A DNA stretch of 64,000 bases from Verrucomicrobiota bacterium (GTDB lineage Bacteria; Verrucomicrobiota; Verrucomicrobiia; Chthoniobacterales; UBA10450): positions 34,473 to 98,472 of the forward strand of contig JAFASN010000006.1 in assembly GCA_019244415.1 (NCBI GenBank). The letters are read 5' to 3'. Of the stretch, positions 53,733-61,981 are shown piece after piece. The position numbers and the translations under genes are program-made. The first letter of the stretch is position 1. Each line of letters opens with the position of its first letter. The notes beneath the pieces are model-generated. The model had not been told where the DNA came from, did not search any database, and saw only the letters and a program-made list of their open reading frames with translations.

Positions 53733-53996
53733 TCACCTGCGGTAAACGTCACGCCGATGTCTGACCCGCTGAATCTCGATGACTCCGCTACCACGCAGTA
53801 GCTCATAGACAACGCGGTAATCGCCGAGCCGAATGCGATAAGTGTGCTCCGACCCGGTAAGCTTCTCCGAGCCGTGTGGCAGCGGCTCGTGTCCGAGCGT
53901 GGCGACGGCGTCGAGAATACGCGTGACCTCCTGCTGGGCGATGCGCCGCAAATCCTTCTTCGTCGACGCGCGCCAGCGGATCTCAAACGATGCCAT
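53733..53996 (-). CDS. Cassette gene: RelE/ParE-family toxin
   Basis: FEIRWRASTKKDLRRIAQQEVTRILDAVATLGHEPLPHGSEKLTGSEHTYRIRLGDYRVVYELL. Confidence 0.9.
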   Translation of the reverse strand: MASFEIRWRASTKKDLRRIAQQEVTRILDAVATLGHEPLPHGSEKLTGSEHTYRIRLGDYRVVYELLRGSGVIEIQRVRHRRDVYRR

Positions 53997-54180
53997 CTCG
54001 CTTGAGCTCCGAAACGAACTGCTCGTGCGGGATGGTCGGCTCGTCGCGACGCTCCGCCGCGACTGCTAAATCGTCCAAATCCTCGAGGAGCTTCTCGTAC
54101 GCGGAAATCGGCAGCAGCACTGCCGTGCGCTCGCCCTGCTCGTCGGTGAGATACTGGACCGAATCGCTCATCGGCAACAC
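53983..54180 (-). CDS. Cassette gene: RelB/Phd-like antitoxin
   Basis: VQYLTDEQGERTAVLLPISAYEKLLEDLDDLA; overlaps toxin start by 14 nt. Confidence 0.88.
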   Translation of the reverse strand: MLPMSDSVQYLTDEQGERTAVLLPISAYEKLLEDLDDLAVAAERRDEPTIPHEQFVSELKRDGIV

Positions 54181-54219
54181 TGTAATCTGAAACGCCGCGC
54201 ATGTCGAGATGCGAGCAAC

Positions 54220-54344
54220 ATCTAACGAGACAAAGCTCAGCCGCGGCTACCTGACAGCGCGACTTCGCTACTCTGAGACTATTCTAATCACGTTTAGGCA
54301 AGTTAACAAACCGGGTAGCCGTCGGCTGCAGCGCCTGGTTAGAT
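54220..54344 (-). repeat. attC site 6
   Basis: ATCTAAC...GTTAGAT. Confidence 0.93.
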
Positions 54345-54740
54345 GACTTGGCGTCGCTCGTCCACAGCGTGCGTGGCAAAAAAGAGCAGGAATGCCGATG
54401 ACGCGATGCAAAATAGAACGATGAGAACGGCTGGGGGACGCGCGATAGCGGGGTCAGTCGTGAAGCCGTATACGAGCCACAGAACGTGGAACGCGACGAC
54501 CAAGGGGGACGTGACCAGCCACAGAGTTCGCGCCCAGCGGCAATGCAGCAAAAGCCCAATGCCAGACGCGGCGACGATAAAGCCAAGTGGCAGTATGATG
54601 GCAAACGAGCCGAGTAAGGGATGTGAGAATGCCGCCGTGCCAATCGAGTGGACCACTATCGCCGCTAGTGCGCCGCAGATGCAGTAGTAAAGCCCGAGCG
54701 CAGTGATGAAGGCTCCAAAGACGATGCGCAGCGTAGTCAT
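54339..54740 (-). CDS. Cassette gene: 4-TM membrane protein filling the whole cassette
   Basis: ATG overlaps GTTAGATG core; stop is the TAA of ATCTAAC core. Confidence 0.7.
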   Translation of the reverse strand: MTTLRIVFGAFITALGLYYCICGALAAIVVHSIGTAAFSHPLLGSFAIILPLGFIVAASGIGLLLHCRWARTLWLVTSPLVVAFHVLWLVYGFTTDPAIARPPAVLIVLFCIASSAFLLFFATHAVDERRQVI

Positions 54741-54863
54741 CTAACGAGACAAAGCTCAGCCGCGGCTACCTGAGAGCGCGGCTTCGCTGCTTTGGAGGCA
54801 TTCTAATCACGAAAGTACCAGGAAACAAACCGGGTAGGCGTCGGCTGCAGCGCATGGTTAGAT
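54739..54863 (-). repeat. attC site 7
   Basis: ATCTAAC...GTTAGAT; GTACC-type loop. Confidence 0.93.
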
Positions 54864-54876
54864 GTAGCGGTCAGCA

Positions 54877-55206
54877 TCACATATTCTTTAACAACGGCTT
54901 TTCTCGGCTGTGGATGAGATCAAGCCGGACCGTGGGCGACTCGCCTATCCGTGAGAATGTAACTTCTGTCACAAAGTCAGAATAGCCATTACTGGCGATA
55001 GCGCTCCAGTGCCATCGACCGTTCTTCAAGGTAGGGTCGGCAGATGACGCATCAAAAGGACTGCAGCCGAATTTCCATTTGCAATGGGCGTTTGCGATCT
55101 CTGCAGCGAACCGGCTCGCTTGGTCGGCGGACAATGCAGGGCGGTCACCCGCATTTGTGGTGCAGGCGAGTGCAACGAACAGAAACGCGGCGAATACTCG
55201 CGGCAT
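54877..55206 (-). CDS. Cassette gene: putative lipoprotein
   Basis: MPRVFAAFLFVALACTTNAGD lipobox-like; start trimmed from attC-derived TTG. Confidence 0.6.
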   Translation of the reverse strand: MPRVFAAFLFVALACTTNAGDRPALSADQASRFAAEIANAHCKWKFGCSPFDASSADPTLKNGRWHWSAIASNGYSDFVTEVTFSRIGESPTVRLDLIHSREKPLLKNM

Positions 55207-55215
55207 CGGAACTAC

Positions 55216-55339
55216 ATCTAACGAGCTCAAGCTCAGCCGCGGCTACCAGAGAGCGCGGCTTCGCTGCTCACTGAGTACACTACTGAGGAATGGCCAAGTA
55301 ACAAGCCGGGTAGCCGTCGGCTGCAGCGCCTGGTTAGGT
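55216..55339 (-). repeat. attC site 8
   Basis: ATCTAAC...GTTAGGT. Confidence 0.93.
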
Positions 55340-55341
55340 CT

Positions 55342-55674
55342 TTAGTACGACACGCCTTTCGCTGTGTACGTAATTGATTCGGTCACTACTCGGCTCTTTC
55401 CAGGCGAGAACCGCCAACTACGAAATGCCGCGCTTGCCGCCCGGTCAAGGACGTTCTGGCCAGTGCTCTTCACGACGTACACCGAGGTGACGGTGCCGCT
55501 CGGTGCAACATGCAACGCGAAAACGCCTGCACCCGTAAGGTGGCGCTGCCTTGCCTCGACTGGGTACTCGGGTCGCGGAACCGAGATGGGAATGTCGTGA
55601 TGCGCGGGCGGCTCAGCAAACGAGAACCACGGAAGAGCTGCGGACAATACGGCAATTAGCGCGACGCGTATCAT
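55342..55674 (-). CDS. Cassette gene: TonB C-terminal-domain protein
   Basis: PRPEYPVEARQRHLTGAGVFALHVAPSGTVTSVYVVKSTGQNVLDRAASAAFRSWRFSPG. Confidence 0.88.
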   Translation of the reverse strand: MIRVALIAVLSAALPWFSFAEPPAHHDIPISVPRPEYPVEARQRHLTGAGVFALHVAPSGTVTSVYVVKSTGQNVLDRAASAAFRSWRFSPGKSRVVTESITYTAKGVSY

Positions 55675-55677
55675 AAG

Positions 55678-55801
55678 ACCTAACGAGACAAAGCTCAGCC
55701 GCGGCTACCTGGGAGCGCGGCTTCGCTCCTCTGAGCGTATTCTAATCAGGAATGGCCAAGTAACAAACCGGGTAGCCGTCGGCTGCAGCGCCTGGTTAGA
55801 T
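55678..55801 (-). repeat. attC site 9
   Basis: ACCTAAC...GTTAGAT. Confidence 0.93.
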
Positions 55802-56024
55802 GCGCGGCGTCGCAAGTTATGGGACGATTGACAAAGAGAGAGACACTGGGGCGAATGGCTCAAGCGGAAAGTGCGCCTCGGCCAAGAGCTCGCGCTGGCG
55901 GGTAGAAGATGTGCGAAAGAGGTAGAACTGATCTTCGAGTGGATCACTCATGACGTGCTGCGTCTCGAAATTGCCCGGCCGATCCGGGTCTCCGCGCTTG
56001 CTTTCACCGGCAGATGCAGAAGTC

Positions 56025-56148
56025 ACCTAACGAGACAAGCTCAGCCGCGGCTACTAGAGAGCGCGACTTCGCTGCTCTAAGTGTATTCTAATCAGGAATG
56101 GCCAAGTTAACAAACCGGGTAGCCGTCGGCTGTAGCGCCTGGTTAGAC
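56025..56148 (-). repeat. attC site 10
   Basis: ACCTAAC...GTTAGAC. Confidence 0.93.
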
Positions 56149-56343
56149 CGCGACTTGTTCGAACGAGACGTGTGGAATGTCTTCGATCCTCTCCTGAGCG
56201 TGCTCAACCGTAATGCCGCAAATCTTGCCTTCGGCGTCAAGGTCGAGAAGCGTGTTCTCGTCCAGATCGCGTGTCTCTGCCACGTTCCCGCTGCGAAACT
56301 CGATGTAAAGCGTGTCAGTGTCTTTGAAGTACTGGATCTTCAC
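56143..56343 (-). CDS. Cassette gene: DUF2283 family protein
   Basis: MKIQYFKDTDTLYIEFRSGNVAETRDLDENTLLDLDAEGKICGITVEHA; stop in attC core. Confidence 0.88.
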   Translation of the reverse strand: MKIQYFKDTDTLYIEFRSGNVAETRDLDENTLLDLDAEGKICGITVEHAQERIEDIPHVSFEQVAV

Positions 56344-56594
56344 GGGTGAAATGATCGATCGAAGAATGCGTTATGCACGGTCTCACCGTCAGGCAGAAGT
56401 ATAACGCGCAAATAGCGCCCGTCCATCTCTGGAATGGCTGCCCAGCGGCGAATGCGGCCGTCCTGCTGAATCTGCTCACGAGCCGGATCAGCTACAACGC
56501 GTTCGATCCATTCGAGGCGGATGAACGCGCGATCCGGCCGCTGCCGGATGTGCTGAAAGTAACGGGTGAACCGCACACCGGGAAAATAGCGCAA
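56340..56594 (-). CDS. Cassette gene: DUF4258-like protein, partner of DUF2283
   Basis: RYFQHIRQRPDRAFIRLEWIERVVADPAREQIQQDGRIRRWAAIPEMDGRYLRVILLPDGETVHNAFFDR; 4-nt overlap. Confidence 0.75.
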   Translation of the reverse strand: MRYFPGVRFTRYFQHIRQRPDRAFIRLEWIERVVADPAREQIQQDGRIRRWAAIPEMDGRYLRVILLPDGETVHNAFFDRSFHP

Positions 56595-56620
56595 GCGTTG
56601 CTAACACGAAAGGCGAAGCG

Positions 56621-56744
56621 GTCTAACGAAACACAAGATTAGCTACCGCGCCCGAGAGCGCGCATGGCTGCAAGTTGAAGGTTATAGCTACTCATAAGCG
56701 GGGGAACAGAACGGGGCGCGGTTAGCTGCATCGCCTGGTTAGAT
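56621..56744 (-). repeat. attC site 11 (type B)
   Basis: GTCTAAC...GTTAGAT, resembles site 1. Confidence 0.88.
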
Positions 56745-56763
56745 GGTTCGCGTGGCTGCACAA

Positions 56764-57081
56764 TCAGCGTGAATGTAGGCCTGCTAAGACTGCTAGCAAA
56801 ATGCCAGAAACCGCAGCAACGCCGATGGAAACAGCGCCCACACGAATGACGCGCCGCTGCCAACGCTGAATCTGCGAAAGCACTGGTGGGAAAGCGCCTC
56901 GATCGCGGAGCTCGCGTAACTCCGCGAAAGCGCCAAATGGATCGAATGACTCGCTGCCGCGATAAACGTCGTATCCAAACTCGATGATGGTGGCGAAGCC
57001 GGCGAGCCAAGCTAAGACAAACGTAGCGAGCGCCAAAGCGAGGACTGTCTTCAGCAGGAACGCTACGACTGCGTCTACCAT
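56764..57081 (-). CDS. Cassette gene: 2-TM membrane protein
   Basis: ATG formed at GTTAGATG core; two hydrophobic helices. Confidence 0.65.
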   Translation of the reverse strand: MVDAVVAFLLKTVLALALATFVLAWLAGFATIIEFGYDVYRGSESFDPFGAFAELRELRDRGAFPPVLSQIQRWQRRVIRVGAVSIGVAAVSGILLAVLAGLHSR

Positions 57082-57204
57082 CTAACGAGCTCAAGCTCAG
57101 CCGCGGCTACCTGAGAGCGCGGCTTCGCTGCTCTGGAACCATTCTAATCACGAAAGTACGAGGAAACAAACCGGGTAGCCGTCGGCTGCAGCGCCTGGTT
57201 AGGT
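57080..57204 (-). repeat. attC site 12
   Basis: ATCTAAC...GTTAGGT. Confidence 0.93.
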
Positions 57205-57675
57205 CTTTGGTGGCCACTCGAACCCATCTGGAATAAACTCTAATGAGGCGTTACGAGGCAAGCCGTAAAGCTCCACGATAATGCTGGTGCCGAGCTGCTC
57301 AATGCCAGCTCCCTCAGCTCTGAGGTAGTGCACATTGTTCATGACGTGCTCTGACATGGGCTGACCAAGCTCTGCCGCGAAGGCAGAAACCTTTTCTCGG
57401 TCAGCGATGTTGGAGGGACTCAGCAGCACCCAGTCTAGGCCAACTGTGCCGTGCTCCACTGAATACTGCAGGTTGATGGGATCTGCTTCCGGTGAAAGCG
57501 GCGATCTGAACATGGACACCGCGAAGGAGTGGTCTTTTGCAGTGGCAAGGCGGGAAAGGATCGCGGGAATGTCGCTGACAGTTACGAAGCGTCGAGGTAC
57601 TACGCGGCTGCGCAGAAACAGCACGACGGCGACAACTGCTGCGATGACGACGGCGGTAACGAGTAGTGCTCTCAA
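57199..57675 (-). CDS. Cassette gene: hypothetical N-terminally anchored protein
   Basis: RALLVTAVVIAAVVAVVLFLRSR; stop in attC 12 core. Confidence 0.65.
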   Translation of the reverse strand: MRALLVTAVVIAAVVAVVLFLRSRVVPRRFVTVSDIPAILSRLATAKDHSFAVSMFRSPLSPEADPINLQYSVEHGTVGLDWVLLSPSNIADREKVSAFAAELGQPMSEHVMNNVHYLRAEGAGIEQLGTSIIVELYGLPRNASLEFIPDGFEWPPKT

Positions 57676-57676
57676 G

Positions 57677-57801
57677 ACCTAACGAGCTCAAGCTCAGCCG
57701 CGGCTACCGGAGAGCGCGGCTTCGCTGCTCTAAACGTATTCTAATCAGGAATGGCCAAGTTAACAGGCCGGGTAGCCGTCGGCTGCAGCGCTTGGTTAGA
57801 C
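57677..57801 (-). repeat. attC site 13
   Basis: ACCTAAC...GTTAGAC. Confidence 0.93.
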
Positions 57802-57804
57802 CTT

Positions 57805-58233
57805 TTATGGCGCCTCACGAGAGAGCTTCCGAACAGCCTCTTTGGTATCGAACATGTCAAACTCGATCAGATACTCGTGCGCCCACAGCCGATCGGAAGC
57901 GCGCGTGGACTTCTCGTACTCGTGGAGAAGCTTGGCTGCTTCGGCTCGTGGGAGCAGGTCAATAAGCGGCACGAAAATGAGGCCCGTCTCGCTCTCAATC
58001 GGCCAAGCGCGTCCTCGAAGAAGGACAGCGTGGATGATGCCGGCACCGGCTCGATCTGCCACTCGCTTAGACTTGCGCCAGAATCGCTCATCGCTGAAGC
58101 AGGCGGTGGCGTAGCAGAGTTGTTGGAGATGCTCGGCTTCGTAACGTGCCATGTCGCGCCCCGGCGGCATAGCAGGTTGTCCCAATGCGGCTGTCGATAT
58201 AAATGCGACGCGCGCAATGATAAGCGGCTTCAA
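57805..58233 (-). CDS. Cassette gene: hypothetical secreted protein
   Basis: Minus-strand ORF filling cassette, 142 aa, TTG start 1 nt from core site. Confidence 0.6.
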   Translation of the reverse strand: MKPLIIARVAFISTAALGQPAMPPGRDMARYEAEHLQQLCYATACFSDERFWRKSKRVADRAGAGIIHAVLLRGRAWPIESETGLIFVPLIDLLPRAEAAKLLHEYEKSTRASDRLWAHEYLIEFDMFDTKEAVRKLSREAP

Positions 58234-58234
58234 G

Positions 58235-58350
58235 GTCTAACGAGCTCAAGCTCAGCCGCGGCTACCTACCTCGCTGCTCACTGCGTTTTGTAATCAGGAA
58301 GAGCCAAGTTAACAAGCCGGGTAGCCGTCGGCTGCAGCGCCTGGTTAGAT
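58235..58350 (-). repeat. attC site 14 (shortened)
   Basis: GTCTAAC...GTTAGAT. Confidence 0.92.
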
Positions 58351-58353
58351 GCT

Positions 58354-58569
58354 TCACCGTGCCTCCACAAAGTCTTGCACTGAAACACCTGCTTGCCGAA
58401 GAGCACCCGCAAGCGTGCCGACCTTAAGCTCACGATGCGCTGGAATAACGCATCCTGCTGCACCACGCCGAAGCACAATGTGACTACCGCGCTGGCGAAC
58501 CACCCTGAAGCCAAGTCGCTCAAGCCGACGCACTGCTTCAGCGCTGGAAACGCACGGGAGCTTAGGCAC
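58354..58569 (-). CDS. hicA: Cassette gene: HicA-family toxin
   Basis: SSAEAVRRLERLGFRVVRQRGSHIVLRRGAAGCVIPAHRELKVGTLAGALRQAGVS. Confidence 0.93.
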   Translation of the reverse strand: MPKLPCVSSAEAVRRLERLGFRVVRQRGSHIVLRRGAAGCVIPAHRELKVGTLAGALRQAGVSVQDFVEAR

Positions 58570-58771
58570 GACCGCCTGCTACCTCGAAGGTCGTGACCAA
58601 CGGCTGACCGGCTGGCTGCAACGGGAACTCCTCGAGATACAGTTCCGTCGCCTCGCGCAGGTTGGCGATGGCTTCCGGCACGCTTTCGCCTTGCGTGGTT
58701 GAACCGGTCTCCGGGTTCAGCGCGACGTAGCCGCCTTCTTCGGCGGGAATGAGTACGGCTGTCAGCAACAT
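58562..58771 (-). CDS. hicB: Cassette gene: HicB-family antitoxin
   Basis: LTAVLIPAEEGGYVALNPETGSTTQGESVPEAIANLREATELYLEEF. Confidence 0.93.
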   Translation of the reverse strand: MLLTAVLIPAEEGGYVALNPETGSTTQGESVPEAIANLREATELYLEEFPLQPAGQPLVTTFEVAGGRA

Positions 58772-58826
58772 CCAGTAATGTCGCTGTTTTCACGCCTCGG
58801 GTCAACAACGCCCTGACGCGCTCAGC

Positions 58827-58950
58827 ATCTAACGAGCTCAAGCTCAGCCGCGGCTACCTGAGAGCGCGATTTCGCTGCTTAGTCCTATTGTAATCACGAA
58901 AGTACCAGGAAACAAGCCGGGTAGCCGTCGGCTGCAGCGCCTGGTTAGGC
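58827..58950 (-). repeat. attC site 15
   Basis: ATCTAAC...GTTAGGC. Confidence 0.93.
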
Positions 58951-59403
58951 CTAATCACTTGCTCTGCTCGACAACTCCTGAACGCCGAGTCCGAGCGGGT
59001 CCTCCTGGCCGGCGACTGGCGCAAAACGGCCGTCGGACTCGTGCACCAGGAACAACAAATACCGCGGATGCTCAGCCGGATCGAAGAAGGCGAAAGCCGG
59101 CGCATCGATCAAAGGAATATTCGGGTCGGACATGCGATAATGGTGCAGAGTGAAATGCGCGCGTCGGCGACCTTTGAGTACGAGCAGCGTGCGAAACTCT
59201 GTAGCGACTCCGACTACCGGCTGACCGAGAATGACGCTCCGCTCCGGGGTATCGCGCGTGCGTACGATCGGCTGCGCAATGATGACAAGCTCTGCCGCAG
59301 CGAACAGCTGCCGATACGACCACGTCTGCATCAAGCGGCCTGACGCGGGATATGTGCATGCCGTCAGTATCGCGACAATCGCAATGATCGAACGACGCTG
59401 CAT
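58951..59403 (-). CDS. Cassette gene: hypothetical secreted protein
   Basis: 150 aa with N-terminal signal-like segment; ATG 2 nt from attC 16 core. Confidence 0.65.
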   Translation of the reverse strand: MQRRSIIAIVAILTACTYPASGRLMQTWSYRQLFAAAELVIIAQPIVRTRDTPERSVILGQPVVGVATEFRTLLVLKGRRRAHFTLHHYRMSDPNIPLIDAPAFAFFDPAEHPRYLLFLVHESDGRFAPVAGQEDPLGLGVQELSSRASD

Positions 59404-59405
59404 AG

Positions 59406-59530
59406 GTCTAACGAGGCAAAGCTCAGCCGCGGCTACCTGAGAGCGTGGCTTCGCTGCTCAGCGAGTACTCTAATCATGTTTGGCCAAGTTAACAAACCGG
59501 GTAGCCGTCGGCTGCAGCGCCTGGTTAGGT
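59406..59530 (-). repeat. attC site 16
   Basis: GTCTAAC...GTTAGGT. Confidence 0.93.
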
Positions 59531-59898
59531 CTTGGGGGCGTGAGTATGAAAATCACATCTGCAGCGAAAACGCCGTTCTCGAGAGCTTCGGCCGGCGGCT
59601 TAAGCCCATTCGCCCGTCGAACGCATTCGAGCGCGAACTTGGCGGCGCGCTTACCTGACGTGTTAGAAACGATCTTTACCTGCTCGACGTTGCCTGTGGC
59701 AGAGACCAAGAACTTAATGTGAGTCGTGCCGGGGTGCGCCCCTTTGCAGCGCGTTTCGACTTGTGCGAACCACGCATGCCCAATACGATTCCACAGCGCC
59801 TTAGCGAAAGCTTTGGTCGCAGGAGTTGCTTGCGGCGTAGTCGCAGTAGCGAGCGTTGCGAAGAAACTCACGAGCACAAATAAGCTTATGCGCTTCAT
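59470..59898 (-). CDS. Cassette gene: TonB-like domain protein with attC-encoded C-terminus
   Basis: THIKFLVSATGNVEQVKIVSNTSGKRAAKFALECVRRANGLKPPAEALENG; ends PNQALQPTATRFVNLAKHD inside attC 16. Confidence 0.7.
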   Translation of the reverse strand: MKRISLFVLVSFFATLATATTPQATPATKAFAKALWNRIGHAWFAQVETRCKGAHPGTTHIKFLVSATGNVEQVKIVSNTSGKRAAKFALECVRRANGLKPPAEALENGVFAADVIFILTPPRPNQALQPTATRFVNLAKHD

Positions 59899-59901
59899 AA
59901 G

Positions 59902-60026
59902 ACCTAACGAGACGAAGCTCAGCCGCGGCTACCTGAGAGCGCGGCTTCGCTGCTCTGAAAGTATTTTAATCACGAAAGTACCAGGAAACAAACCGGGTAA
60001 CCGTCGGCTGCAGCGCCTGGTTAGAC
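59902..60026 (-). repeat. attC site 17
   Basis: ACCTAAC...GTTAGAC. Confidence 0.93.
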
Positions 60027-60524
60027 CTTCGGTAGCTTGTCCCAAAGCTGTCCCAACTCAAAGCGCAGGAGCACGGGATCTTCGGGTGCTTCCAAGCCAT
60101 GCTCAAATGTGTTGCCGATCAGGATGACTGTGTGTGGAGGCTGGAAAAACATGTCTGCGCTGACAAATGGTGTCTTTTCTGGCTCCTCCAGCGCGCGAAG
60201 CTCACGCGCCTTCAGCGAAAAGACGTAAACATGATAATGCCACGGCTGGTGCCCGGCGCCGTTGAGAGCGGTGATAACAAGGAAATTGCTGTCGTGCGTC
60301 CATTCGGCGTTGCATGCGACATCACGGCTTAGCTCATGTTCGAACAACGTGTTGTGCTCGCGATCCTTGATCGCGAGCATTGTGCCTTCGGACTTTGTGT
60401 CGTGGAACGTGGTTTTCGTGAAGATCGCATTGAGTCGGCCGTCGCGAGTGCTTACGGGGTAGTCGAATGGCCGCTCGGCGGCGGCGCTACAAGCGATAAT
60501 CACCACGAGTGCGGCTACGCGCAT
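60021..60524 (-). CDS. Cassette gene: hypothetical secreted protein
   Basis: MRVAALVVIIACSAAAERPF signal; 167 aa; stop in attC core. Confidence 0.7.
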   Translation of the reverse strand: MRVAALVVIIACSAAAERPFDYPVSTRDGRLNAIFTKTTFHDTKSEGTMLAIKDREHNTLFEHELSRDVACNAEWTHDSNFLVITALNGAGHQPWHYHVYVFSLKARELRALEEPEKTPFVSADMFFQPPHTVILIGNTFEHGLEAPEDPVLLRFELGQLWDKLPKV

Positions 60525-60527
60525 GAG

Positions 60528-60650
60528 GTCTAACGAGACACAAGATCAGCTACCGCTGGCGAGAGCGAGCGTCGCAGCGGGTTGCCGTTGCAGTTGCGGC
60601 GGATGTGGAACACACAGCGGCCAGCGGTTAGCTGCATCGCCTGGTTAGGC
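60528..60650 (-). repeat. attC site 18 (type B-like, divergent middle)
   Basis: GTCTAAC...GTTAGGC; GATCAGCTACCGC / GCGGTTAGCTGCATCGCC. Confidence 0.87.
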
Positions 60651-60894
60651 GTTAACGTCGGTTTGCGTAGAGGCGTGGCACGTGAACGCTGCACAATGCG
60701 CATACTAGCTACGGCAAGCTGACCAACACCAGGAAAAAATCACTGAAAGCGTGGCCGCTAATCCTAGGGGCGCCCACATCGAGCTCCCGCGTCGTGCGGC
60801 AGCACTGACGAGTGGCGGCTCGGCAGCAGAATCGGCGCACGAGCAATTTCGTGAAGCAAGGCATCACCAACGTTGCTCGCGAGCGGCTATAAGC

Positions 60895-61019
60895 GCCCAA
60901 CGAGACAAAGCTCAGCCGCGGCTACCTGAGAGCGCGGCTTCGCTGCTCTGAGCGTATTCTAATCACGTTTGGCCAAGTTAACAAACCGGGTAGCCGTCGG
61001 CTGCAGCGCCTGGTTAGGT
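60895..61019 (-). repeat. attC site 19
   Basis: GCCCAAC...GTTAGGT. Confidence 0.92.
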
Positions 61020-61033
61020 CTCATTCGGCTCGG

Positions 61034-61354
61034 CTAGTAGGTAATGATCGTTCTTTCTGCAGTAGCTTCGATCGGTGAATTTTCATCGGTGCGCCAGGTG
61101 CCCCTGCGTCGCATAGCGTAGAACGTGCTGCCTGTTGAGTCGGACTCGCTACAGCAACGCTCGTCCACGTGCACGCGATCACGCCCAATAGCCTCAAGCT
61201 TAATCGTGGTGCGGCCAATATGAGGTGTGCTCGCGGCCAAACGCTTGATCTGGCCTACGTCCTCAGCAGACAAGGCGGTCGCGTAAGGCCCGACCAGCTC
61301 TATGTGAGTACTGCAGGCGCTCAGCAGAAACGCCAAAACGAGCTGCGGTCGCAT
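61034..61354 (-). CDS. Cassette gene: putative lipoprotein
   Basis: MRPQLVLAFLLSACSTHIEL lipobox. Confidence 0.65.
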   Translation of the reverse strand: MRPQLVLAFLLSACSTHIELVGPYATALSAEDVGQIKRLAASTPHIGRTTIKLEAIGRDRVHVDERCCSESDSTGSTFYAMRRRGTWRTDENSPIEATAERTIITY

Positions 61355-61356
61355 AG

Positions 61357-61480
61357 ACCTAACGGCTCAAGCTCAGCCGCGGCTACCTGAGAGCGCGGCT
61401 TCGCTGCTTATTAAGCATTTTAATCACGAAATTACCAGGAAACAAACCGGGTAGCCGTCGGCTGCAGCGCCTGGTTAGGC
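61357..61480 (-). repeat. attC site 20
   Basis: ACCTAAC...GTTAGGC. Confidence 0.93.
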
Positions 61481-61846
61481 CTTTCGCGTGCGAACATACT
61501 CCTCGATCTTCTTCAGTACGAGCTGACGTAACTCAACGGGCAAGTCGAGGGCGCGACGCTGAAACTCGGCGACAACGGTCTCGGCGGGAAATGCACCATC
61601 GGGAATGAGAATGGGCGTCGCATTCCCCCATGCGCTGTGCTCGCCGTCATCGACTTGCATGTGCGAGAAACCCCGGCCCGAACGCCACGTCAAGGCGCGC
61701 TCCCACCGCGGCTTACCATAGCAAAGCTGGAAACCGTGAATCACGCCGCTGGGTAGATGCCACACGATGAGATCGAAGTAGTCGTCGCTCAGCCATGTGC
61801 GGTCGTAATCGCCCGGCACGGCTTTCTTGGGCACGCGCTCTAGCAT
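61475..61846 (-). CDS. Cassette gene: hypothetical protein
   Basis: 123 aa ORF; stop in attC 20 core. Confidence 0.65.
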   Translation of the reverse strand: MLERVPKKAVPGDYDRTWLSDDYFDLIVWHLPSGVIHGFQLCYGKPRWERALTWRSGRGFSHMQVDDGEHSAWGNATPILIPDGAFPAETVVAEFQRRALDLPVELRQLVLKKIEEYVRTRKA

Positions 61847-61856
61847 GCTGGTGAAG

Positions 61857-61981
61857 GCCTAACGAACTCAAGCTCAGCCGCGGCTACCTGGGAGCGCGGC
61901 TTCGCTGCTCTTGAAGCATTTTAATCACGAAAGTACCAGGAAACAAACCGGGTAGCCGTCGGCTGGAGCGCTTCGTTAGGT
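61857..61981 (-). repeat. attC site 21
   Basis: GCCTAAC...GTTAGGT. Confidence 0.93.

Noticed and set aside
55817-56026. 69-aa ORF in cassette 55802-56024
   Set aside because: GTG start in attC core and no recognisable motif; its 5' sequence is shared with the poorly-coding cassette family
57751-58293. 180-aa plus-strand ORF, and other ORFs beginning MAKLTNRVAVGCSAWL or containing SRGYLRARLRC
   Set aside because: These peptides are translations of the attC repeat itself and recur at nearly every site; not independent genes
60709-60900. 63-aa ORF in cassette 60651-60894
   Set aside because: Short, Arg/Cys-rich, starts in the attC core and has no family signal; cassette coding status left open
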